A stretch of DNA of 64,000 bases, taken from positions 21,655 to 85,654 of the forward strand of contig JASAND010008600.1 in the NCBI GenBank assembly GCA_030248195.1, given 5' to 3'. Position 1 is the first letter of the stretch; every line of letters starts with the position of its first letter. Below are positions 13,456-25,571 of the stretch, piece after piece. The notes beneath the pieces are model-generated. The model did not search any database. It was not told the origin of the DNA and saw only the letters and a program-made list of their open reading frames with translations. The translations under genes and the position numbers were made by a program. This DNA is from Trissonchulus latispiculum (Eukaryota > Nematoda > Enoplea > Enoplida > Ironidae).

Positions 13456-13469
13456 CGGCATCTCTCAAA

Positions 13470-13563
13470 GAAATGAATTCTGAGTAAAGTGATTCTGAGT
13501 CAAATGCATTTAGAATAAAGTGATTCTGACTAAAGTGATTCTGAGTAAAGTGATTCTGAGTAC
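13470..13563. repeat. Short tandem repeat, ~16-bp unit
   Basis: The unit AAAGTGATTCTGAGT recurs about five times with small variants (ATTCTGAGTCAAATGCATTT, GATTCTGACTAAAGT). Confidence 0.85.
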
Positions 13564-14324
13564 TGAATGTAAACCGCTCAAATTGCAGTGATTTGTAGCC
13601 TTACTGACCCTACCACAAGAACATAAATTTCATCATGCTTCCGTTATAAATAGATGTATGCTGATACTTTGATTATTCCGTTGAATGCAAACTCAACTGC
13701 CTGACCAGTGCATTCTTGTTGCGTTTGTACAGCCTCCCTAATGAAAAGAAAACAGCCGTACACAGTCGATAAGCAACGAAACACATGTAAACAAATAAAT
13801 TTTACCCGATACAAACGTTTTCGCAACGTAATCAAGACATTTATGATAAGGCATAGTGAAGGCCGAAGCGTTCAATTTAGTGGTCCTTTTATACAATGAA
13901 ATTTCAGTTTATCGAAAATAACTTGGCATAGATGGCAAATACGCGATTGCACCAAGACGAAAGGTTGTTCAGAATGACGAAAGCTATCGATTAATATACA
14001 TATTGTGCATATTGGACAATTTTAAAAAATTCGGTTTGTTATCGGGTTTTGGCACTTTTTTCATGTTTCAAGTGGAATAAAACTATAATGCCTGGGCAGA
14101 ATTCCTTCATATTTTGCATAATTTTGTAGACCTATAGGGTGTACGTTCACGCCAAATTTCAGCTTCCGAGGTCCTACCAAAATTAGATTTTTTGAGTCGG
14201 CGGCCAAAATTTTCCAAATTTTGGGCGTTTCTTTAAGTTTACGATAGTATTGCTCTCTAACCGTTAAGGTTACAGCAAAGCAAATGCTATGTGTATATTA
14301 CCCGATATGTCTTCTCTCAATGTG

Positions 14325-14547
14325 CCGAAGCGTAGATGTTTTCATTGAACCAAACAGCAAAGAAAAATGTTGTAGTATTTATAGTGGATGTCACGAAAAG
14401 TGGGGGGTCGGACCAGTTCTCACATGGCTGACGACCTACTGAGAGCCAGCTAAGAACCAACGACCATATTTTTTGACAACGCACATGCGGTATATTCATG
14501 CAAGCAAGAAAGATGCGGCAAAAGTTTAGTCGCTCCCCTCCCTTAAG
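14325..14547. repeat. Right inverted copy of the TTAA-ended repeat
   Basis: Reverse-complement match to 5727-5965, ending CGCTCCCCTCCCTTAA at 14547. The terminal TTAA is shared with the start of the next element. Confidence 0.65.
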
Positions 14548-15315
14548 GTGGTGGTATCCTTTTGTGCAGTGCATTTGTGGTGATTCTTTGAAATGCTATA
14601 ACTTTCGCAATTTTGGGAGTTGAAAAGAGCTTTATACATCATTTTAAAGCTTATAACTAGTACCAGAGCTTGCGAAACTAGCAACATCATCACTAAACTA
14701 GCAAAAATGTTCTGGCATACTGACATTTGATAGGCTTAATACAGACTAAAAATTTTTGAACATCGATTTCTCAAAACTGTAGCCAAAAGTTTTTTTTTGT
14801 GCCATGATGTGAAGGACATACAATGGGCCTAGGAATATCTTTTTGGATTTAGCTCAACAAGCCAAATCTCTAGCTTAAAGCAACGAATCCCAGCAGAAAA
14901 CCATCCTAACAGACATTGATAAAATGGGCAATTAGACCCCGTATCGATTGAGTATAAACAAAAGAAAATTGTCCGTACAATTTGGCAGTCATTTAAAAAA
15001 AAACTGATTTCCTGGAAAATGGCCGTTTTTTGACCCCAAAATACTGACTTAACCATTAGAGATAGCTCGAAGGTTGTCAAAGCAAGGATGTTCGTTTTGT
15101 ATCCTCTTTCCATCCATAACAACCAATCTGATCTATCTACTATCTACTGAGAGTATAATGCTAGAAACCGAAAATTTCTTATCTTTTCACCTAAAATGTG
15201 GGACTGGTCCCAGAATGTTAAAGAGCACCAAAATAGCATGTTTGGAAAGTTTCATCTTCATAAAAAATTGAAGCTTATAGGTCCAAATTTACACAAAAGG
15301 CAACCACCCCCTTAA
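14544..15315. mobile_element. Non-autonomous TTAA-flanked transposon
   Basis: Begins TTAAGGTGGTGGTATCC and ends with GGCAACCACCCCCTTAA, so TTAA (14544-14547 and 15312-15315) flanks imperfect terminal inverted repeats of about 24 bp ending near TTTTGTG. A diverged inverted copy of one end, again next to TTAA, lies at 23690-23795. TTAA duplications occur in piggyBac and Kolobok transposons, and termini starting with G fit Kolobok better. No transposase frame is present. Confidence 0.6.
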
Positions 15316-15690
15316 GAAGCCATTTTTCGGTTTTTCTTCTTGAAACTAATTTTACTTGTTTAATGTTTAACACATTTCAGAAGAAGCATAATCTTCCAGA
15401 TTTTTTGCAGACTCAAGTAAGTTTTTTCGAGAGCAATCGGTTATATCATTCAACGCCTCTATCAAATAGCTGGGGACCTTTTTTTATTACAATATCGCTC
15501 TTATGTGGTGGATTTGTTTATTATTTTACGAAATATTCTACGCAACCAATTAAAAGCATAATACATGCCCAAAGCTGAAGCAATTATTGCGAAATCTTCC
15601 GAATTAAGTTTCTCATAAATGCTTCAACAAAAGTTGCCCAAAATTAGCATGTACGTCTATTTGGGAGGTGCACAAAGGGAATATTTTTAT

Positions 15691-15712
15691 TATCTCGCCT
15701 AAAGGCGAGATA
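15691..15712. repeat. Perfect hairpin, 10-bp stem
   Basis: TATCTCGCCT, AA, AGGCGAGATA. No T-run follows and no gene ends nearby. Confidence 0.75.
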
Positions 15713-17260
15713 GCTATTTTCGTTTCTGGGGCAAAATAAACTGCGCATCTTCAACGTTAAATTTTCACCCCATCCTTAACGCTACTCTCTTTAGTAGTGG
15801 GTGTTTTTGTACGAAGGGAGCCTTTCAGGTGATTTCTCAGGGTGGGTACTGATTTCTTCGATTGCAAGTTTTATTTGATAGTTAGAAAAAATTCAAAATT
15901 TTCAAGTTAAATCTCAATGGAGGGGGCTTTCAACTCTTGTTGCATTAATTCCTACAGAATTGCTTTTCCCAAGACCCCCCTTGGTTGAAATAAAGCTGCT
16001 CGAAGTTTTGACGTATTATGCAAATTAAGCTTTGCGATTTGACGGCAGTTTACTACCTGGCATTGTCCTGATGAAGTTGCATTACATTAGATGATTGGAA
16101 TAGCAGCAACTGTGCTGTATAATTAACAAAAAACGATCTAGAAATATTGGAATTTTAACCCAATTTTTTTAATTCATGGTGCCTAAATTCTGCTCTTGAA
16201 AAGTAACAGCTTTCAATTCTAAGAAATGTTTTATATTTCTTTATTTGAATTAAGTATAATATTTCATGACGCTAAGAAAGGTGGAACCTTTCATGAGTTG
16301 TTCCTATCATGCAACATTGCAACATTTACAACATGCTAATATATTGCAAAACTTAATCTCTTGAGATATCACACATAACCTGAACCAATGCTAAGCTAAT
16401 GTCAGAACCACTTAGCTTTGGTGTTCGGAATAATTGAGGCTTAGGTTAGGTTAAAGCTTAACTAAAATTGTTTTCTCCTGTGACTGATTCTCTGCAAAAG
16501 GCTGCGTTCTACAGTAGCAGAGGTAAGCATTGTAAATTATTAGCTGAACATTTCATTAAAGCAAGCCGTTAAAGGAAAAAACGTGTTAGGAGCAGCGATT
16601 GCCGATTACCAATTTTCAATTGCCAATTTCAACAAATCTCAGCAAATATTTTCGCCAAGTATATACTTCTATTCCTGGTAGAGTAATTTAACTTAAATGC
16701 AATTACGAACTTGCGTATGTCGGATGATTCTTCTTCTACAACAGGTCCCTCAACCTGTATCTGCATACCTCGAAAACTTTACTCCATGTACATAAACCAT
16801 AAATGTTTTCTGAAAGATAGCCCAGTCCGACGTCGAGATATTGCTCCTTTTAGGAGCCAGCTTGTTAGTTTTTGCTTAAACAGTATACTCCGTGAGATAT
16901 TGGCTTCCAACGGTTTCGAAAACTTTTAAAATACTCAAAACTGCACAAAATCAAAAACTTAAAAACTTGCCCCTGCGTTAGGTTTATTTATACGTTTCTG
17001 CAATATTTGAGCTAATTTCTTTTAGCCGTTATTTTATCAAGATACAGATTTACTACAGTTTTTAGAGGGGGAGTTTGAAACACCTACTAAATGGTGTGTA
17101 CTTGATGCAGACATTTTTTCCAAGAATATAGGCCACAGTTGGTGTTATCAGAAAACAGAGAGCATGAATATTGGAATAACCATTTATGATCATATACTGT
17201 TGATGTTAGTATAATCCAGTATTAGGTATTAAACTAGAAATGTTATACTCGTTGACGTGA
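15713..17260. other. No gene recognised
   Basis: AT-rich intergenic sequence downstream of the kringle gene, without recognisable coding or repeat structure. Confidence 0.4.
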
Positions 17261-17267
17261 ACCAACA

Positions 17268-17273
17268 TTTATT
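17268..17273 (-). terminator. Poly(A) signal AATAAA of the kringle gene
   Basis: AATAAA on the minus strand, about 65 nt downstream of the stop codon at 17336-17338. Confidence 0.7.
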
Positions 17274-17335
17274 GACAACAATTTTCATATACTTGTATGT
17301 AATTTTATAATTTTCTCCACTCTCATAAAGGGATT

Positions 17336-17742
17336 TCAGCAATTAGCTGGAACGTAGCAGGTGATGTGTTCATCCAGCCAACCTTTGCCCTTGAGCACAT
17401 TGTATTCATGGGCGAAAGAGGTGAAGTGGTGGTCCTTTGTGCCAGCGTGATACAATCGGTAGAGTGGAATGGCGCCCGGGTGCGGCTTCGGAAAGCAGTA
17501 TCCAGCAACGTGTTCGTAGTTGTAGCCCAGACTGACGGCATGCGGGTTCCTTGCTGTATGGTAGAGGTGGTCCACAGCAGCCGCGTTGTAGAACCGGTAC
17601 AGCGGCACGGTGCCTGGCGCTTGCTGATTGTAGATGCACTGGTGCCTTGTGTCCTTTTTGTAGCCAACAGTGAGAGCATGGGCGTTTGGATTGGTGCTCA
17701 GTAAATGATCCCCATGCTTGTAGTAGCGGTAGAATTTGACGG
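17336..17742 (-). CDS. DUF5648-like repeat exon (exon 3)
   Basis: The acceptor CTGTTTCAG leads into VKFYRYYKHGDHLLST. Three units of roughly 45 residues share the pattern aromatic-Y-R-aromatic-Y, D-H, then Thr/Ser and a later G-Y (VGYKK, LGYNYE, GKGW). The exon ends CYVPANC and a stop. Confidence 0.85.
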
Positions 17743-20306
17743 CTGAAACAGCAAGACCGTTCGTTCTGTTAGAGTGCATTATTTACCAAGCAAAAGTTAT
17801 ATGCAAAATATTTGTTGACAGTTTAGGAGTGTACCTTAGCTTTAAGGTAGGGGCCGGCTACGTAATAAAGTTAGTTGATAGCAGTGCTTTACTCCAATCT
17901 TCTCAATTCATTTTATCCAGTTTTCTCCAGTATATATACATTCTCTAAGCTCGCAGTGCTATTAATGTCTCATGATAAAGTCTGTCAGCTAAGACTGCAT
18001 CGTGCTTGCGTATGATCTGATCAAGAGCTCCTACATAGCTGCATGTTTCTCATTGTTCATCGGTTATTCTGATCTCAACATCATTTAATTTTAGTTGCAC
18101 AAATTTCAGTGGATTTTCAGTTGATAAATTTTATAGTGTTCACAAAGTGTTCTTCATATGACCTAATTTGCATACGGTGGTAAGCAAGAACACTACCAAC
18201 AAATGATCAAAATTCCGGTTAAACACACAGATCACGCATATCCACGAGATGAATCAAGGCTTGTATGTTCAATGTGTAAAGACATCCACCACCTTTCAAT
18301 GCCGTTTAGACGAAAAGGTACGCAGTATAATGTATAATAAGCGGCGGCTACGCTGAGGAGTAACCGAAAAATGCATCTCTCCAATACAGCGCATTAATGC
18401 TGTGGAACGTATTCACTAATTAATTAATTTTAAGCCATTTTCCGCCGTTTTACAATTTCGCTCGTTTTTACTCATTTACTGGTCAATGAGATATTTGACG
18501 TTTAAGCTTCAGACGTTCGTTTTATCATTTTGCACAAGTCTTTTGAGAAGTACCATAAACAGCGGCACACATTGTGGCCATTATGTTGCTGCTCTCCGCA
18601 GAGTTTGCATAAGTTTGAAACTACTACTAATACTGCTATCTTATAGCGAATAAACGCAGCCGTCATATTGTAGACACACTGGAAGTACAAGATATGTAAA
18701 TCGGTGATGGTCGAAAAATCGTGACCCTCTTCACAAGTATGTAAATATATTAAATGTTTAGAGATGTAAATCATTTGAAACAAACATAAATTTTGAAAAT
18801 GTAAACTTTTAACAATATTTGAATGGTTTCTGAACTATTTATTTTATTTTCTATAATTTCTAATCGGCGGATAGGCTGTCCAACGGCACATTTTATTCAC
18901 GCCTTTTGTCCGGAATTTATTGATTTATAATAGAGATTTGATCGAAAAATCTTTTTGGGAAAACTGCGATTATTTTGCTTTGAACATCGATTTCTCTAAA
19001 ACTACCCAAGGAATTCAAGCCAAATTTAACAGGACGAGATATCTCACTATTGAAGAGGATGTCTTTATAGATTGGACTATTGAATCAATGGGTACTTGCA
19101 AATTTCGTGTCATCACACATTTCAGGTAACAGTTTTATTTAAGTAAAAACTTCACGCGAAGCCGGAACTCTTTTAAAAATACAGTGCAAAAACTTAGCTT
19201 GCCAGCTGCCCTTCTGCTTTGTCCGGGTTGGGGGGAGGGTTGATCCCCATTTCCTCCCGTGTTAACCTTAATAAATAAAAAATTACGTTGGATGGCTGGA
19301 GGTTGGACGACCGGAGGCTTGACTACTGGAGGATTGACCACGGGTGGAAGTTTGCTACATCGCTGGAAGCACGCAGCCCATCGCTGGTTGGCGTCAGTTG
19401 TGTAGCACCAGGGTCCGCCGCTATAATCATCCGGATTCCGGCAAACATTCGTGTTACCATATTGTTGACCCACATTGGGATTATGAGGTATCTTGGAAGA
19501 CCACTTCTGACACGCGACTCCGTCAACCGTATCCGCTTTGTTTCCCGTATACGCACTTGGATCAGAACAGGCGGCGTCTCCGTCTTGCCAGCAGTTGCGC
19601 GTTGCGTCAAAACAGTCTGAAACTATCAATTCAGGGCACAGAAAGGACAGAGCATAAGATTGTTTAACTGTCTGTTTGATATTCAAAGCAACATAACTGG
19701 AAATAGTCTGAAATTATTTCAATCATTTCTGATTCTTTCTACTTCAAAATTATTTAAAAAGGTGATGTCAACTTAAGTTAAGTTATTAAGTTCAGGTAGT
19801 TAGTTTCGTAATAATAAACTTTGATATCTTTCTGTCTGAAATTGTTAACGTTCTGGTGCCTTGAAGGTAACTATATTGCATTTATCTTATACTATTTTGG
19901 ACAGTTTTGTGAAATTTTGAGTCTACCTAAAGCACTCCTTAGTTTTCGACCTTTTGTTTTTGTAGTTGGCTGGGGTAATTGGATTATTGGAATTGACATG
20001 CACACACTCTAACAAGTCCTGCAATCTTCCAGTTTCATTTAATGTAAAATGTCAGAGGTCGTCTAATCCAAATCTTTACAATAGCCAAATAACTAATATT
20101 ACTTGTTAGGAGAACCAATGTAGGATTGTATGTTACTCACACTCTTAGCATTATGTCATTATGTGCTCTTATTAACATTGAAGAGTAATCTTAATATTAC
20201 AGTTAATGTTAATATTAATGTTAATATTAAATACTGGCCTACCTGCTCCGTTAGCAACGTCGAAGACTGCAAGTGCTGAAATCAGTCCCAGGATAAGAAC
20301 AATCAT
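17336..20306 (-). CDS. Secreted kringle protein with C-terminal DUF5648-like repeats, 266 aa
   Basis: Three exons on the minus strand: 20306-20243, 19616-19287 and 17742-17336. All introns are GT-AG and both junctions keep frame (64, 330 and 407 nt). Exon 1 encodes a 21-residue hydrophobic signal peptide (MIVLILGLISALAV...) from an ATG in CACCATG context. Exon 2 encodes one kringle (about residues 23-107) with the hallmark CRNPDDYSGGPWCYT and a final RW..C..C, then a Pro-Val-rich linker (PPVV repeats). Exon 3 carries three FYRYYKHGDH / LYRFYN..DH / LYRLYH..DH units typical of DUF5648-type repeats, a presumed beta-propeller-like or carbohydrate-binding module. The protein is probably extracellular. 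The kringle region has eight cysteines rather than the usual six. Kringles bind protein, lipid or lysine ligands; the ligand here is unknown. The alternative donor AAG/GTTAAC at the end of exon 2 breaks phase, which favours the chosen one. Confidence 0.85.
19287..19616 (-). CDS. Kringle exon (exon 2)
   Basis: The acceptor GATAGTTTCAG precedes the codons for CFDATRNCW. The exon holds the complete kringle, with cysteines at the start, CQKW, CRNPDD, PWCYT and CFQRC, then a KLPPVV.PPVVKPPVV linker. The donor GTAATT follows PPAIQ. A whole domain on one exon flanked by phase-1 introns is the classic arrangement for shuffled extracellular modules. Confidence 0.85.
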
Positions 20307-20356
20307 GGTGATGCAGCAATTAAACCTCTTGAATGAAAATTCTGCTGAGACTGTAG

Positions 20357-20364
20357 CTTATATA
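20357..20364 (-). promoter_or_regulatory. TATA box of the kringle gene
   Basis: TATATAAG on the minus strand, about 50 nt upstream of the exon 1 ATG at 20306, leaving room for a start site near 20330 and a short 5' leader. Confidence 0.6.
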
Positions 20365-20399
20365 GTGTTATGGTAGCGACATGTGGTTGCAGGATTAAG

Positions 20400-23030
20400 T
20401 CGAGCTGAAAGCAATTCTTGAGGTAGCTAAGACGGATTAACTTTCTATGAACCATTACAAATTTATAACGTTTTTATTATATAGCTAAGTCATATCCAAC
20501 GCAACAGCTTTCAATGGAATTATGATTTTTCTTCTAAGCATGCTTCTCAAGCTCTCAATCGAATTTTCATACATTGACACAATTTCTACTAGCACCGTTT
20601 TTAACCGCTATACAACAGAGCTAAAAGGTACAAAGGTAAAGTGACCCTCGAAGAGAAATCCAACTTGCAAAAGGTAATAGGTGCCGGTGCTCATCTCCAA
20701 ATTCTCAGCCCAAAGCCATGAGTGACAACTTAAATGTTGACTACATCCGTGGAAGTGGGGCCAGCACTTCATCAGGTATTTCGGCAGACTCCTGTTACCT
20801 TCCCATCACAGACCCACTTACCGACCAATTATATAAGGAAAGACAGCTGGGTTGGCTGTAGCCATCGGCGGACCGATTTGTGCTTAGTCCCTGGCTTAAT
20901 GAACAAGGCGAGGCGACACAAACCATTTTCTAAATATATAGCAGTTGAAATCTGAGGTAAATCGCACTCCATGCTCCGAACGAGTTTTGGGATAAAGTTC
21001 ATTTTGGATAAGGACCGCAAGAAAAATACGACTTTATTAATACGAAAAGTAGAAGATATTGTCAGTTTTGTTAGGGGTTTCTGAGGGTGGTGAATTTAAA
21101 AAACAGTTTTTACGTTTGTGAAACTTCAACATTGCTCAAGAGAATCTGGCAGAGCGGAAGTGATGGTGTGTTTTAAGTGCGTTCATTTCTTCACTTCAGT
21201 ATGCTGTACTTTGCTGTTAGGAATTGTACGGGGTGGTCATTTGCTGGCCTCTGGTCGTTGCCCGTACCTGCCCGTGTTTTGGCCTTTCGCAACCAAAGCT
21301 CAACCAAGACGGGAGCATTATATATAGTCATATACCTCCAGTGACTTTGCCTAATCAGCAGCATGACAGTTAGCCCAGTTTAGCCCAGTTAACAGCACAG
21401 TAACAGTACAATATACATACTGTTGGAACAAAATTCGTATTGGAATATCCTTTATTTCAAAACCATTCACTTTTGCTACCAATTTAACAACGAAGACGCT
21501 CCCCACTCCCTAGTGTCATATAACTTCAACATTAACTTCGTTTGTCTTGTAAGTAATGCTTTTGAAGCTAGACTGTTTACGAAATGATGTTCAACTATGA
21601 TCAGGTATTCTTTGGAATTTTGAGTTATGACAGAATCCGGTTATTAGGTTTTTCCGAGCCATATTCACAAAGATTAGTATCTGTCAAAATTTAACGTCAC
21701 ATCACATTCTCGGTGTAATGTCTGTCGTACTGCTTTGTACTACCTACGATGGATAAACAATGTTTAGGATACAACTACGCGTTATTCCACAAAATGAACT
21801 GAAATGAAAATGAAATGTTGTTTTCATGAATTTTGTTTTAATTTGCTGAAAACAGCGACATTGTTGATAAAGCAAACTGTATTGAAAACAGTGTTACCTA
21901 CCTACACCAGATCAACTTACTAGCCGTACTAAAGCGATCTACAGAGTACATAATGTAAATAGGATAAAATAATGTAATAGTACAGGTGTGTGTTAGAGTA
22001 ACTAACTACTAAACAGCAACCCCGTGAAAGTTTATTCTTCTAGGTGCAGATACTCCGACGGACCAACCAAAATGTTCCCAATTTGTAAGCTGATATTGGC
22101 AACCAACTCAGGCCGGATTTTTCTGTTATATTCCATCCCATTTTCTCATGAATTAGTTGCAGCGACTGAGAGTTAGCTTCTTTGACAGAGTTCGGGATTG
22201 CCGTTGTTGTCTTGTCGGTTACGGTGACAAAAATTTCTCACCGGAAAAATTTCACCGGTGAAGTTGTTCCTCCGGGTAAATATCACCTGCAAAATATTCT
22301 CCGGCTGGAAAAGATGTCAGAATTGAGCTATTGAGCTGCCCAGAAGTTTTTTTATAATTTTGCATTTCGAGACTGAAGGAGGCAAAGCATTGGATCCGGT
22401 CGACTTTCGTGAAATTTCCGAACTCTTTTCTGGCCGTCGAATTCCATTCCGTTACTTTTCGGAAACGGACTTCAGCCGTACCCGTTTGTCTAAGGATAAT
22501 TAAACTGGTGACAGAAATTTTAACCAGTCTATTGCCCCTACCTTCACCAGAGTTTATCGGTTTCGGTTCGAGGTTAGCTGTGGAAGTTAAAGTTATTTCT
22601 CTGGTTGGCACGGAATGAATCGATAAAGCAGTTTCGTATTCTCTAAATTCGGCTCTACATATTTGTGAAAATTTTGCTAAAGCAAATTCCTAGCTATTTT
22701 ACTTCCTGTAGGTGCTGCAGCAGTAATTCCCTTTCAATAGTTGATAATTAGGTTGCCGCTTTTGTCACTGTAATTTTTTTACTATTTCACTGTGGTCTTC
22801 TCTAAATTGTATTCGTGTAAAACTCAGTCAGCCCTGAAAATCATGTTGATAGATAGCACAGGCGTTTTAAGATGTGTATGGATATATGTACCACTTAAAT
22901 GTGTAGAATTCATGTTTCCTATTTCTCTAAGTGCATTAAGTTTTGCCGTATGTCGTCGTTTCAGCCTGGCTGATGTACTGTTTAAACTGTAAATCCTTGC
23001 TGCTTCTTTCATCCAGTCGATTTCGCCAAT
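20400..23030. other. No gene recognised
   Basis: Intergenic. The longest frame (22252-22611, minus strand) lacks a recognisable domain and has no splice partners that I can see. Confidence 0.4.
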
Positions 23031-23037
23031 TTTTCGA

Positions 23038-23450
23038 GTCTCTTGTGCAATTCCCCCCAAGCCCTAACTTTCGATTTTTTGACCAATAACATTGAAATTT
23101 TGTATGGGTGCATCGTGCATACTGGAGGCGGATGAATTTAAAAATTTTAAAACTTTTAAAATATTAAAAATTTAATTTTTAATTTGGTTAAGACCAAGGG
23201 GAACCGAAGAATTTTTTGAAAAAATTTTGCTGAAAACTTGCATACATTGGTTTTTAGGGCGCTGAGCACGAATCCGTAATTCGTTTTTCGAAAAACCTTT
23301 TGGTTGGCTTAATATGAGCTAAAGTTGTAAGCTTAAGATGTAAAGCTTATCCTGAGCTAACGAAAAGCTTTATTGAAAACAGATTGCTCAGCGCCCCTGA
23401 AAACCCCTGTATGCAAGTTTTCAGCAAAATGTTTTTCAAAATATTTTTCG
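23038..23450. repeat. Diverged copy of the GGGTCTCTTGCGC foldback
   Basis: Starts CTTGTGCAATTCCCCCC and carries the same ordered blocks as the complete copy at 33293-33906: TTTTTTGACCAATAAC, GGGTGCA..CATACTGGAGG, the GCGCTGAGCACGAATC segment and the palindromic centre TAAGCTTA. It is truncated at the right and merges into other sequence after about 23450. Confidence 0.6.
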
Positions 23451-23689
23451 GCAGAGCAAGATTTTGAAGCTGGCCGAGCCGGACCCAAAAAATTTGGTCC
23501 GTGCTCATCTCCCCCCCCCCCGCGTTAGCCTATGTTCATACATATCAAAAGTATTTTGGCCGATTCTAAAGTATTGACAAGTCGGCGTTCAAGGATTGAT
23601 GGTCTAATTTAGCCAGTATGCCAAAACACTTTTGCTAGTTTATTGCTGATTTTGATAGTATGCGAACTCTGGTGAATTTGCTGATTAAA

Positions 23690-23795
23690 GCCTTAAAATG
23701 ACGTAAAAGATCTTTCCAACTCCCAAAATTGTGCAAGCTTAGCATTTCAAACATCACAACACAAAAGGAAAGGATATCACCACCTTAAGCACTAA
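23690..23795. repeat. End fragment of the TTAA-flanked transposon
   Basis: Reverse complement of the first ~100 bp of the element at 14544 (CAACTCCCAAAATTGTG, TTTCAAA, AAAAGGAAAGGATATCACCACC), ending at a TTAA. Confidence 0.55.
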
Positions 23796-23863
23796 ATGGC
23801 ACTTACACCAACGCATTCATATATTTTTAGTTTGTTGCAACCTGACCTTTGAAATTTCATAAT

Positions 23864-23900
23864 TACCGGGTCAGAAAATAGTGACCCGTTTTCATCTCTG
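23864..23900. repeat. Solo end of the CAGAGATGAAACC hAT element
   Basis: ACCGGGTCA followed by GTGACCCGTTTTCATCTCTG, one mismatch from the terminus of the complete element at 24390-25502. Confidence 0.5.
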
Positions 23901-23984
23901 GTGCAGCGTATAGGCAGCGTATAGTCAAGATAAAAGACACATTTTGATGCGTTCTGATCTACCACTTGTTTTTCTTGGAGCTCT

Positions 23985-24265
23985 TATTTGCATGGAGGTT
24001 CTTGGGGTTCTGGCGGTTCTTAATTTTTTTGTAGAGATTTGACCTATAACTATGTTTAGCTTCATTTTTTGATGGGGGTTCTTCGGATTCTTCGGGGGTT
24101 CTTAATTTTTCGAAGAGATTTGATCCGTAACTACATATAGATATTTAGTTTTAAATTTTTGATTTGGGTTCTAGGTGTTCTTGGGGTTCTTAAATTTTTT
24201 CAAGAGACTTGATCCTCTACTATTTAGTTTTAAGTATTTGCTGGAGGTTCTGAGGGTTCTCGAGT
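23985..24265. repeat. ~80-bp imperfect tandem repeat
   Basis: Three to four units of GG(A/G)GGTTCTTGGGGTTCT...TTAATTTTT...GAGATTTGATC...AACTA(T/C) follow one another. Non-coding. Confidence 0.6.
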
Positions 24266-24389
24266 TCGGGTATATATACCGAAAAATGAGTACGTTGTAT
24301 GGACTTAGATATAGGACGAACTCGTTCTTTTTGTCGTCAGCTTTCGATTGATACCCATATTGTGGAGATTAGATGGAGCATACACACAA

Positions 24390-25502
24390 CAGAGATGAAA
24401 CCGGGTCACTATTTGCTGACCCGGTGACCCGGTCGACCCCTGACCCGGTGACCCGGTGACCCGGTATTTCTGAAAATTCAGGTTTAAGCTTGCAAAATTT
24501 TAAAAATACTTTATTGTGGTGCGGTGAGTGATTTTTAACCATTTTGGACATTTTTGACGACTAAAATATCAAGTTGGGCAAAGGTTTTGCTCTCATTAAA
24601 GTAGTAGCATTGGAAGTGAATATTGTAAGTAAGCCGGAAAAAATACAACGATTTGCAAGATTTTTCAATCAGTAATGTGAAGTAAACTACATTGCGAATC
24701 AAACAAATTGGACAAAATATATACTTTGCCAAAGTCATAACATCATCTAATTCTAATCATAGGGTTTAACATTAACACATTTCTATTTTATCACTATATT
24801 TTAGAAAAATATTTCATTTAGTTGTATGATTGAAGTTTGACTCTGCGGAAATTCTTTGGAAATGCTTTTTCGTATGGCTGGGAATATGAAATAAAATCAA
24901 TCACAATTGGTTCCTGAAGATATGTATGTAGTAGCCATAAAAATTGCAAAATAAATCTCAGAATCTGCAAACCTTGTTTTGCTGAGATCTTCCTTCTTAC
25001 CGAGATTTGAAACCCACAGACTGACCCTCTCCCTCCAAAAATAATAGCAGCAGCAATAAATCACTTACAGTAGAAGGAGCATGGAGAATTTTACATTTTA
25101 AAATAAAGATTTCAGACTCTCAGGGCCCATGTAATAGTTTTCATTTTTCAGTTAAGATTCAAAACAATCATTGTAGTTTCAAACCTAGGTCTACAGATGT
25201 AAGTTTGACAGGACATTACAAATATTATGAGGACACTACTACAGCGACAAGCATTAAAAAAACTACACGATTAAGTTAAGAATATTCCTATTGCTATTTT
25301 TAGTAATTGTTGAAGTTGTCAGTTGACAAAAATTGGTAGAACTTTGAAAAATATCCTATAACAGCAAAAAAATTTCTCCAATCAATAATACCGGGTCAAG
25401 ACCGGGTTAGAGCTCCTGACCCGGTGACCCGGTGACCCGGTCCATATAGTGACCCGAACTGACCCGATGACCCGGTGACCCGGTGACCCGGTTTCATCTC
25501 TG
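24390..25502. mobile_element. Non-autonomous hAT-like transposon with 8-bp TSD
   Basis: Both ends are the perfect 20-bp inverted repeat CAGAGATGAAACCGGGTCAC, flanked by the 8-bp duplication ACACACAA (24382-24389 and 25503-25510). An 8-bp duplication and CAG-type termini are hAT hallmarks. Subterminal clusters of TGACCCGG, in direct and inverted orientation, sit just inside each end, as transposase-binding arrays do in hAT elements. The 1113-bp body has no transposase frame. The perfect ends and duplication indicate recent movement. Confidence 0.85.
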
Positions 25503-25571
25503 ACACACAAACTTCAGTCTAAATTCACGATAAAAGCCACGAGGGCCCTCCAAGTACACCCCGGTTATATG

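Noticed and set aside
18502..18783. 93-residue frame with clustered Cys/His (CGEQQHNGHNVC)
   Set aside because: A zinc-finger-like spacing is suggested, but it matches no full motif. It lies in the intron of the kringle gene on the same strand, with no other support.
22252..22611. 119-residue open frame
   Set aside because: No domain, no splice partners and composition like the neighbouring non-coding sequence.
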